Source: JBCDBH01 sp039184055 (GTDB lineage Bacteria > Acidobacteriota > Thermoanaerobaculia > Multivoradales > J023). Taken from it: a stretch of 5,268 nucleotides of DNA. The DNA lies in NCBI GenBank assembly GCA_039184055.1, contig JBCDBH010000405.1:1-5268 (forward strand), given 5' to 3'. Made by a program: the position numbers and the translations under genes. The notes beneath the pieces are model-generated. The model was given only the letters and a program-made list of their open reading frames with translations, was not told the DNA's origin and did not search any database. Positions 1-5,268 of this stretch are shown piece by piece. How positions within the stretch are numbered: position 1 is the stretch's first letter; each line of letters opens with the position of its first letter.

Positions 1-41
1 CCGATGTCGAGGCCGACTAGGTATTCTTCCGCTCTACCCAT
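1..41 (-). CDS. ftsA: Cell division protein FtsA, N-terminal fragment (cut by window edge)
   Basis: Only the first 13 codons and two bases of a 14th are inside the window. They read MGRAEEYLVGLDIG, with the last glycine inferred from its GG bases. The YLVGLDIG stretch matches the first beta strand and phosphate-1 loop of the actin-like ATPase FtsA, which normally continues as GTSK. FtsA binds ATP, anchors FtsZ filaments to the inner face of the cytoplasmic membrane and links them to later divisome proteins. The ATG at 41 was chosen because a GGGAG ribosome binding site lies 7 bases upstream and because it starts 14 bases after the ftsQ stop, the usual neighbour. The fragment is short, so the call rests on both the motif and the ftsQ-ftsA order. 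An intact gene presumably continues beyond the left edge. Confidence 0.85.
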   Translation of the reverse strand, partial: MGRAEEYLVGLDI

Positions 42-48
42 GATCGCA

Positions 49-53
49 CTCCC
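49..53 (-). promoter_or_regulatory. Ribosome binding site for ftsA
   Basis: GGGAG on the minus strand lies 7 bases before the ftsA ATG. It sits inside the 14-base gap between ftsQ and ftsA, the only non-coding DNA in the window. It supports the chosen ftsA start. Confidence 0.65.
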
Positions 54-55
54 AC

Positions 56-940
56 CTAGGATGCCGCCGCGTCGTCGGTCGGCGGCTCCGACCCACCGAT
101 CGAAGCGGGGCTTTCCACTTCGACCGGCCGCACGACGATGCGTCCGGAAAAACGCAGATCGAGCTCGCGTACGACGCCATAGCGCGTATCGATCTGATCG
201 AGCACCGGCCGAAGCCGATGGAGTCTTGTGTCGAGGGTGCCAGCTCGTAGCAGCACCGGATAGGGCAAGGCCCGGGTCACCACCCGCGCATCGCTCGCCC
301 CCAATACGTCGATTTCACTGAGCCCCGCCGCCCAATGAGGCGCGACGCGTTCGAGCTCGTCGATCAAAGCCAAGGCGACGGTGAGCGCCGACTCGTCGTC
401 ACGATCGCGTCTTCTGACGATTGGCAGGTCGACCTCGCCCGTGCTCGGATCGAACGGCGCGATCCGCTGCCCGCGCGTATCGAGGTAGACCAGCTCGTCT
501 TCGTAGAGCAACGCCGCCGGTCGACGTTCGATCACCCGCACCGACAAACGCCGCGGCAATTCCTTGCGCAACGACACCGCGTCCACCCAGCGATGTGACA
601 AGAGCGCCGTTTCGAGCTCGCCGAGCGGCAGCCGCAGCAGGTGATGACCCCGCAACGGCATGACCTGCGAACGCACCCAATCCGAGGCGACGCGGCCTTC
701 GGGATCGATATCGATCCGCACTTCTTCGAGCGCCAAACGCGGCGTCGTCAAGGCCCAGGTCGTGGCGCCCACCGGCGCACCGACCACCAGCACGACGACC
801 AGCAGCGGTCGCAGAATGCGGGTCAGCAGACGGCGGCGGCGACGCTTGACGATCGGCCGGCCGTCGGCGCCTCGTCGACTCAACCTCGCGTCCGACGACG
901 AGGGTCGGTGCAAGACGAAGCGAGTCACCGGACTCTTCAC
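56..940 (-). CDS. ftsQ: Cell division protein FtsQ (POTRA domain, bitopic membrane protein)
   Basis: This 294-residue protein has the FtsQ layout. A strongly basic cytoplasmic N terminus (five arginines at 33-37) is followed by one membrane segment at about 45-63. Next come a periplasmic POTRA domain at about 68-138 and the beta domain at about 140-272, which ends in LDLRFSGRIVVRP, close to the typical family ending. A 22-residue acidic, serine- and proline-containing tail follows. FtsQ sits in the inner membrane and links cytoplasmic Z-ring proteins to FtsB, FtsL and the septal synthase FtsW-FtsI. The start is a GTG whose last bases form a GTGA overlap with the murC stop, preceded by AGGAGG. 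A second in-frame GTG at 928 lies too far from that site. The length is typical for the family. Sequence identity across FtsQ is always low, so the call also rests on its place between murC and ftsA. Confidence 0.93.
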   Translation of the reverse strand: MKSPVTRFVLHRPSSSDARLSRRGADGRPIVKRRRRRLLTRILRPLLVVVLVVGAPVGATTWALTTPRLALEEVRIDIDPEGRVASDWVRSQVMPLRGHHLLRLPLGELETALLSHRWVDAVSLRKELPRRLSVRVIERRPAALLYEDELVYLDTRGQRIAPFDPSTGEVDLPIVRRRDRDDESALTVALALIDELERVAPHWAAGLSEIDVLGASDARVVTRALPYPVLLRAGTLDTRLHRLRPVLDQIDTRYGVVRELDLRFSGRIVVRPVEVESPASIGGSEPPTDDAAAS

Positions 941-2337
941 GCGGCCTCCTCGGCGAGCTGACGCGCCAAACGAACGATGTCACCGGCACCGAGCGTGATC
1001 ACCACGTCACCCTCGTCGACCGCTGGCGTCAACATCTCCGGCACCGCGTCCCAAGGGCCACAAAAACGCACCTGACGATGACCGCTACGCCGCGCGGCCT
1101 CGACCACCGACTCACCCGTCACCCCGGGAATTGGCTGCTCGCGCGAGGCGTAAATCGACGTGATCCACGCCGTATCCGCTTCCATCAAGGCGCGGCCGAA
1201 ATCCTCGGCATGTTCCTTGGTACGCGAGAAGAGATGCGGCTGGAAGATGGCGTGCACCCGCCCCTCCGGAAAGGCCTGTCGGGCTGCGGCGAGCGCCGCC
1301 CGCACCTCGGTGGGATGGTGGGCGTAGTCGTCGATCACCGTCGCGCCCCGCCAGGTTCCCACCGGCTCGAAGCGACGATGCACGCCACCGAAACGCGCCA
1401 GGGCGGCGGCGATGACCTCGGGGGACAGGTCGAGCGCCAGACCCACCGCGACCGCGGCGAGCGCATTCTGAACGTTGTGCCGACCGTGCATCGGCAACCG
1501 AACCTCGCCGAGCTCCTCGTCGTTCCTCACCATCGTGAACCGGCACCCTAGAGCTGTGGCCTCGAAATCACGCGCCTGGAGCTCGGCCTGTGGCGAAAAC
1601 CCGTAGGTCACCACCCGATGCTCGGCGAGACGTGGCAGAACGGCCTGGATATTGGGATCGTCGAGACAGACCACGGCTTGACCGAAGAACGGCACCCGCC
1701 GGGCAAAGTCGAGAAACGCGTCGGTGATCGCCTCGAGATCGCCATAGGTATCGAGATGATCCCGATCGATATTGGTGACGATGGCGATGACCGGCATCAA
1801 GCGCAGAAAGCTGCGATCGAATTCGTCGGCCTCGGCGACCATGAGATGACTCTTGCCGACTCGCGCGCCGGTACCCGAGACCCGCATCCGCCCACCGACG
1901 ATCACGGTCGGATCCAAACCGGCCTCGGTGAGCACGGTGCCCACCAACGAGGTCGTGGTGGTCTTGCCGTGCGTGCCCGCCACCGCGATGCCGTATTTGA
2001 GCCGCATCAGCTCACCGAGCATCTCGGCGCGGCGCACCACGGTGATGCCCCGTTCGCGAGCCGCCTGGACCTCGATATGGTCCTCCGGCACCGCCGACGA
2101 CCGCACCACCAGATCGACTCCATCGAGATGGGCCACGTCGTGCCCTTCGAAGACCTGGACGCCCAACGACTCGAGCCGACGGGTGATCTCGCTATGACGC
2201 AGATCGCAACCGCTCACCTTGACGTCGTAGCCGGCGAGCACCTCGGCGATACCGCTCATCCCGGCGCCACCGATGCCGAGGAAATGCACGTGCGACAGCC
2301 CGGCGAAGGTCTGGAACATGGCGCTACCGGCGGTCAT
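937..2337 (-). CDS. murC: UDP-N-acetylmuramate--L-alanine ligase MurC
   Basis: MurC is the cytoplasmic ATP-dependent ligase that adds L-alanine to UDP-MurNAc, the first amino acid of the peptidoglycan stem peptide. The 466 residues carry all the Mur ligase landmarks in order. They are the UDP-binding GIGGAGMSG (21-29), ATP P-loop GTHGKTTT (121-128), EADEFD (169-174), TNIDRDHLD (188-196), HNVQNALAA (287-295), GVHRRFE (318-324), DDYAHHPTE (336-344), FQPHLFSRT (365-373) and GAGDI (450-454). GTHGKTT and DDYAHHPTE are the MurC versions, which separates it from MurD, MurE and MurF. The length is normal (E. coli about 490). The ATG at 2337 overlaps the murG stop as ATGA and has GAGGAG 8 bases upstream. 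A second ATG at 2319 aligns better with short MurC N termini (MFQ...) but has no ribosome binding site. The gene ends in a GTGA overlap with ftsQ. No key residue looks altered. Confidence 0.98.
   Translation of the reverse strand: MTAGSAMFQTFAGLSHVHFLGIGGAGMSGIAEVLAGYDVKVSGCDLRHSEITRRLESLGVQVFEGHDVAHLDGVDLVVRSSAVPEDHIEVQAARERGITVVRRAEMLGELMRLKYGIAVAGTHGKTTTTSLVGTVLTEAGLDPTVIVGGRMRVSGTGARVGKSHLMVAEADEFDRSFLRLMPVIAIVTNIDRDHLDTYGDLEAITDAFLDFARRVPFFGQAVVCLDDPNIQAVLPRLAEHRVVTYGFSPQAELQARDFEATALGCRFTMVRNDEELGEVRLPMHGRHNVQNALAAVAVGLALDLSPEVIAAALARFGGVHRRFEPVGTWRGATVIDDYAHHPTEVRAALAAARQAFPEGRVHAIFQPHLFSRTKEHAEDFGRALMEADTAWITSIYASREQPIPGVTGESVVEAARRSGHRQVRFCGPWDAVPEMLTPAVDEGDVVITLGAGDIVRLARQLAEEAA
945..950 (-). 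promoter_or_regulatory. Ribosome binding site for ftsQ
   Basis: A perfect AGGAGG on the minus strand lies inside the last codons of murC (Glu-Glu-Ala). It is 4 bases before the GTG at 940, which is slightly tight. It decides the GTG start of ftsQ over the in-frame GTG at 928 and suggests efficient initiation despite the weaker start codon. Confidence 0.65.
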
Positions 2338-3446
2338 GCGCGCTTCTCCTCGTCGAGCGCTTCGGCACGATCGGCGATCGCCGTCGCGGCGTCCGGGTTC
2401 GCCAGCTGACGCGCCGCCACGGCCATGGCGTCGAGACGACTACGATCCGCGTGGAGATCGGTCAAGGTACGGGCTAGCTCGGTGGCGATCTCCGGCTGAT
2501 CGATCATCACCGCGGCCCCGGCGCTGGCGAGCTGCGCGGCGTTGCCACGCTGATGTCCGGCGGCGGCGGCGAGCGGCACCAGCACCGAAGGACGCCCGGC
2601 GACACACAGCTCGGCAAGCGTCAAAGCGCCGGCGCGCGACACCACCAAATGGCTCGCCGCCATGGCGCCGGCGACGTCGTCGAGAAACGGCGTTACCCGC
2701 CAGGACACGTGATCGAGAGCGCCGGCGTCGTCCCATTGGCGATAGCTCGCTTCGACGGCTTCCGCCCAGCGCGCCCCGGCCTGGTGCGTGACGATGATGT
2801 CCTCGCCGTCTAGATCGAGGGCATCGAGATCGAGCGCAGCGAGCGCCGCCGGCACGCCGACGTTGAGCTGTTTCGCACCCTGGCTGCCACCGAGCACCAA
2901 GAGATGAAACGGCCCCTCCGGGAGCGCTTCGGGGATCGTCGCGAAGACCGCGCGCACCGGGGTGCCGGTGACCACCGAACGACACTTGAGATGAGCCTGC
3001 GCGGCGGGATACGCCACCGTCGCCTCGGTGGCGAAACGCGCCAGCATGCGATTCGCCAGACCCACCTCGGCGTTCGGCTCGAGCAGCAACACGGGTCGCC
3101 CGGTGAGCCGCGCACCCAGCACCGCCGGTGCCGAGACATAGCCTCCGGTACCGATCACCACCCGGGCCGCCAGCTTGCGGACCAGCGACGCCGCGCTCAC
3201 CATCGAACGCAGCAGCACCAGGATCGCCAGGAGCTTGCCGAGCACGCCGCGCCCGACCACCGGCTTGGCGGCGAGACGATGGAAGGGATAGCCCTTCTCA
3301 CCCACCAAGCGAGTCTCGAGACCTTCGCCTCCGGCCCACGCCACCGACCAGCCGCGGCTTTCCAACACCGCCGCCACGGCCAAACCCGGGAAGACATGGC
3401 CTCCGGTGCCGCCGCCGCTGATCAAGACTCGTCGACGCTCAAGCAT
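2334..3446 (-). CDS. murG: Lipid II synthase MurG (UDP-GlcNAc:lipid I GlcNAc transferase)
   Basis: MurG is the membrane-associated GT28 (GT-B fold) glycosyltransferase that moves GlcNAc from UDP-GlcNAc onto lipid I at the inner face of the membrane, giving lipid II. The 370 residues show GGGTGGHVFPGLAVA (11-25, including the conserved His17), GTGGYVSAP (99-107), GTPVR (161-165), the second glycine loop GGSQGA (186-191) and the donor-binding SRAGALTLAE (270-279), followed by GHQRGNA (297-303). The length is usual for the family. The position that normally reads HEQN is L-E-P-N (122-125), and residues 205-214 hold a small LDLDA/LDLDG repeat. The start is uncertain. ATG 3446 overlaps the ftsW stop by 8 bases; ATG 3458 would add four residues (MCRN). 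Neither has a clear ribosome binding site, so coupling to ftsW translation is likely. The gene ends in an ATGA overlap with murC. Confidence 0.97.
   Translation of the reverse strand: MLERRRVLISGGGTGGHVFPGLAVAAVLESRGWSVAWAGGEGLETRLVGEKGYPFHRLAAKPVVGRGVLGKLLAILVLLRSMVSAASLVRKLAARVVIGTGGYVSAPAVLGARLTGRPVLLLEPNAEVGLANRMLARFATEATVAYPAAQAHLKCRSVVTGTPVRAVFATIPEALPEGPFHLLVLGGSQGAKQLNVGVPAALAALDLDALDLDGEDIIVTHQAGARWAEAVEASYRQWDDAGALDHVSWRVTPFLDDVAGAMAASHLVVSRAGALTLAELCVAGRPSVLVPLAAAAGHQRGNAAQLASAGAAVMIDQPEIATELARTLTDLHADRSRLDAMAVAARQLANPDAATAIADRAEALDEEKRA
2346..2351 (-). promoter_or_regulatory. Ribosome binding site for murC
   Basis: GAGGAG on the minus strand, inside the last codons of murG (Asp-Glu-Glu-Lys), lies 8 bases before the ATG at 2337. 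It decides that start over the ATG at 2319, which has no such site. Confidence 0.7.
2805..2834 (-). repeat. Two imperfect 15-base direct repeats inside murG
   Basis: Two adjacent 15-base units (2820-2834 and 2805-2819) match at 12 of 15 bases and encode LDLDA then LDLDG, MurG residues 205-214. They keep the reading frame and fall just before the HQAG stretch (residues 221-224), where E. coli MurG is shorter. This looks like a small in-frame duplication in a surface loop, but chance in a sequence rich in CTC and GAT codons is possible. Confidence 0.4.
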
Positions 3447-4521
3447 GTTGCGACACATTCAGAATGAGCCCGCAGGCGAGCAGGGTGGTGATGAGAGACG
3501 TGCCGCCGTGCGAAATAAACGGCAACGGCACACCGGTGGTCGGCAAGAGGAGGAGCGTGACGCTCACGTGGATCAAGGCCTGGACGACGATCAACAGGGT
3601 GCAGCCCCAGGCGAGGTAGCGACCAAAATCGTCCGGCGCGCGCAGACCGGCGCGCATGCCACGCCAGAAGAAGACCGCGAACAGCGACACCAGACCGACT
3701 GCGCCGATCAAACCGAGCTCCTCGGCGACGATCGCGAAGACGAAATCGGCGTGCGGTGACGGTAAAAAGTAGAGCTTCTGGACGCTGCCACCCAAGCCCA
3801 GCCCACCGACGCCTCCCGAGCCGATGGCGATCAACGATTGCAACCCCTGGAAACCACCGCCCGTCGGATCGGCGGCCGGGTCCAGGAAATTCGTCAGCCG
3901 CGCCACTCGATACGGATCGAGCCAGGTGGCGAGCGCCAGAACCGGCAGCAGAGCCAAGCCGCCCGCGGCGAGATAGCGCCAAGAAAGACCGGCGAGAAAG
4001 ACCATCAGAAACGCTGGCACAAGGAGGAGCACCGCAGTACCGAGGTCACGCCCGCCGAGAATCAGACCGATCAACAACGCTGTCGCCAAACCACAGGGCA
4101 ACAGGGTCGACCAATGGTTGAGCCGCTCTCGCTTCTTGGCGATCTGATAAGCCAGATAGAGCACCAGGGCGAGCTTCGCGAGCTCGGAAGGTTGAATCGA
4201 CACGCCACCGACGAACAGCCAACGCTTGGTGTTGTTCAAGGTGGGCGCCGAAAGCACCGCGATGAGCAGGGCGGCGGTGCCAGCGAAGACGCTGTAGACC
4301 ACTTCGGGTCGGCGCAGCCATCGATAGTCGAGATGCATGATCCCGACCATCGCGCCCAGACCGACCAACGCGGCGAGCACTTGCTTGATGAAAAGCGGAT
4401 TGCGCATCCCGGAGTCGGACACCAACACCGAGGTCGCCGAATACACCATCACCAAACCGAGACCGACCAGCAGCACGGTGACGCCGAATAGCAAGCGGTC
4501 GAAGACCAGCTTACGCGCCAT
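3439..4521 (-). CDS. ftsW: Septal peptidoglycan polymerase FtsW (SEDS family)
   Basis: FtsW is the multi-pass inner membrane glycosyltransferase that polymerises lipid II at the division septum with its partner FtsI. The 360 residues are mostly hydrophobic, with about ten likely membrane segments from residue 9 to 357. Family landmarks are KRWLFVGGVSIQPSELAK (99-116), a PDLG-type motif that here reads RDLGTA (158-163), and PSPHADFVFAIVAEELG (254-270), whose Asp259 matches the catalytic aspartate of SEDS polymerases. The C-terminal signature LPTTGVPLPFISHGG (326-340) has His338 where Tyr is usual. The motifs and murD-ftsW-murG context favour FtsW over RodA. The ATG at 4521 overlaps the murD stop by 11 bases; a G-rich GGGGGGA at 4525-4531 may be its ribosome site. 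An ATG at 4533 would add MGGR, and the frame stays open further upstream, but those regions lie deep in murD. The protein is slightly shorter than E. coli FtsW (414) because its cytoplasmic N terminus is short. Confidence 0.96.
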   Translation of the reverse strand: MARKLVFDRLLFGVTVLLVGLGLVMVYSATSVLVSDSGMRNPLFIKQVLAALVGLGAMVGIMHLDYRWLRRPEVVYSVFAGTAALLIAVLSAPTLNNTKRWLFVGGVSIQPSELAKLALVLYLAYQIAKKRERLNHWSTLLPCGLATALLIGLILGGRDLGTAVLLLVPAFLMVFLAGLSWRYLAAGGLALLPVLALATWLDPYRVARLTNFLDPAADPTGGGFQGLQSLIAIGSGGVGGLGLGGSVQKLYFLPSPHADFVFAIVAEELGLIGAVGLVSLFAVFFWRGMRAGLRAPDDFGRYLAWGCTLLIVVQALIHVSVTLLLLPTTGVPLPFISHGGTSLITTLLACGLILNVSQHA

Positions 4522-5268
4522 GCGTCCCCCCATGCTGGAGCTCACGCACCAACGCCTGAAACGCCCGGCCTCGCGCGATGAAATTGCGGAATTGATCGAA
4601 GCTGGCGCACGCCGGTGACAGCACCACCGCTTCACCGGATCGAGCGACCCGCGACGCGGCGCTCACCGCGCGGTCGAGCGTCTCGACCTGGAGAATGTCG
4701 GTGCTGTCGTCGAGAACCTCGGCCAGCGCGGGCGCCGCCTCGCCGATCAGATACACGGCGCGTGCCTTGGCCGCGACCACCGGTGCCAAGGGCGCGAAAT
4801 CCTGATCTTTGGGATCACCACCCAGAATCACATGGACCGTGCCGTCTTCAAAGCCCGCCAACGAGCCGATCGTCGCCCCGACATTGGTGCCTTTGGAATC
4901 GTCCCAATAGACCACGCCACCGATCTCGGCGACGCGCTCGAGACGATGCGGCAAGCCGTCGAAGGCCGCCAGACCCCGGACGATCGCCTCCGGCTCGACA
5001 CCTTGACTCCGCGCCAGCAGCGCCGCCGCCATGGCGTTGGCGAGATTGTGACGCCCCTCGATATGCATATCGGCGGTGGCGAAGAGCTCGACCCGCTCAC
5101 CCTCGGCGGTGATCTCGACGACATGCGCGTCGTCCAGGTAGCAGCCGTCCGCCACCGGGCCACGGAGGGAGAAGAGCCGTCGATGACCCGGCGTCTCGAG
5201 CGCCACGACCCAGGGATCGTCGGCGTTGAGAATGGCGATGTCGGTGGCGGTCTGCTGATGCAGAATCC
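4511..5268 (-). CDS. murD: UDP-N-acetylmuramoyl-L-alanine--D-glutamate ligase MurD, C-terminal part (cut by window edge)
   Basis: MurD adds D-glutamate to UDP-MurNAc-L-alanine in the cytoplasm, the second stem-peptide step. The frame is open to the right edge, so about 251 C-terminal residues are visible out of the family's usual 440-450. Counting from the edge, they include AILNADDPWV (11-20) from the end of the central ATPase core and HNLANAMAA (73-81). HRLE (107-110), WDDSKGTN (121-128), ILGGDPKDQDF (147-157) and LSPACASFDQFRNF (216-229) follow. DSKGTN and SPACASFDQF are specific to MurD among the Mur ligases. The P-loop and the UDP-binding domain lie outside the window. A GTG at 5206 is internal, since the family match continues upstream of it (NADDPWV). 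The TAA stop at 4511-4513 lies inside the start of ftsW. Confidence 0.97.
   Translation of the reverse strand, partial: ILHQQTATDIAILNADDPWVVALETPGHRRLFSLRGPVADGCYLDDAHVVEITAEGERVELFATADMHIEGRHNLANAMAAALLARSQGVEPEAIVRGLAAFDGLPHRLERVAEIGGVVYWDDSKGTNVGATIGSLAGFEDGTVHVILGGDPKDQDFAPLAPVVAAKARAVYLIGEAAPALAEVLDDSTDILQVETLDRAVSAASRVARSGEAVVLSPACASFDQFRNFIARGRAFQALVRELQHGGTHGA

Noticed and set aside
42..55. Possible promoter or terminator between ftsQ and ftsA
   Set aside because: The gap is only 14 bases and is filled by the ftsA ribosome binding site and spacer. No hairpin or -35/-10 pair fits.
702..717. Perfect 16-base palindrome centred on GATATC inside ftsQ
   Set aside because: It encodes Arg-Ile-Asp-Ile-Asp-Pro in FtsQ. 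The alternating Ile (ATC) and Asp (GAT) codons create the symmetry, and GATCGAT-type words are common throughout the window. There is no spacer for a hairpin and no gap for an operator.
1618..2409. 263-codon open frame on the plus strand opposite murC and the end of murG
   Set aside because: It is antisense to two clearly conserved genes, and its product is rich in His, Asp, Gly and Arg with no recognisable domain. In GC-rich DNA the opposite strand of a strongly codon-biased gene often stays open.
2273..2791. Plus-strand frame encoding an Arg/Pro/Ala-rich 172-residue product opposite murG
   Set aside because: The low-complexity Arg-Pro composition is typical of a shadow frame in GC-rich sequence, with no supporting motif.
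3838..4491. 217-codon open frame on the plus strand opposite ftsW
   Set aside because: Its product is extremely rich in Gln, Arg, His, Glu and Gly, as expected from reading hydrophobic membrane codons backwards. It has no family resemblance, and ftsW is certain.
4522..4635. Longer ftsW start at 4635 giving a 398-residue protein
   Set aside because: The extra N-terminal residues are polar, rich in Arg and Ser and unlike FtsW, and they overlap the conserved end of murD. MARKLVFDRLLF from 4521 gives a natural FtsW start.
4511..5206. murD as a complete short gene starting at the GTG at 5206
   Set aside because: The frame stays open to the window edge, and the conserved NADDPWV stretch lies upstream of that GTG. 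It is therefore an internal codon of a gene cut by the edge.

Overview
This window is one continuous stretch of a bacterial division and cell wall (dcw) cluster. Every gene lies on the minus strand, so transcription runs from high to low coordinates. In that order the genes are murD (C-terminal part only, cut by the window's right edge), ftsW, murG, murC, ftsQ, and the first 13 codons of ftsA (cut by the left edge). Between base 1 and base 5268 the only non-coding DNA is 14 bases between ftsQ and ftsA. I see no RNA genes, mobile elements, CRISPR arrays, terminators or internal promoters.

The genes act as one unit. MurD and MurC are cytoplasmic Mur ligases that build the UDP-MurNAc-peptide. 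MurG adds GlcNAc to lipid I to make lipid II. FtsW is the SEDS protein that polymerises lipid II at the septum. FtsQ is the bitopic divisome protein that recruits and regulates septal synthesis, and FtsA is the actin-like membrane tether for FtsZ. Four of the five junctions overlap (11, 8, 4 and 4 bases) and the fifth is a 14-base gap with a ribosome binding site. This fits a single polycistronic message with translational coupling.

The DNA is clearly GC-rich by eye (not counted), and G/C-ending codons dominate. That explains the many long open frames on the opposite strand. The gene order murD-ftsW-murG-murC-ftsQ-ftsA has neither murB nor ddl between murC and ftsQ, unlike E. coli (ddlB) and many other Proteobacteria (murB and/or ddl). 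The short FtsW N terminus, the MurC motif wording and this order lead me to suspect Acidobacteriota or a similar high-GC Gram-negative lineage. That is a weak inference from memory, not a placement.

I found no previously undescribed system here; this is core housekeeping DNA. The points worth a second look are small: a Tyr-to-His change in the FtsW SEDS signature, a Pro-to-Arg change in its PDLG-type motif, an L-E-P-N in MurG where H-E-Q-N is usual, a short in-frame duplication in MurG, and the absence of murB and ddl.
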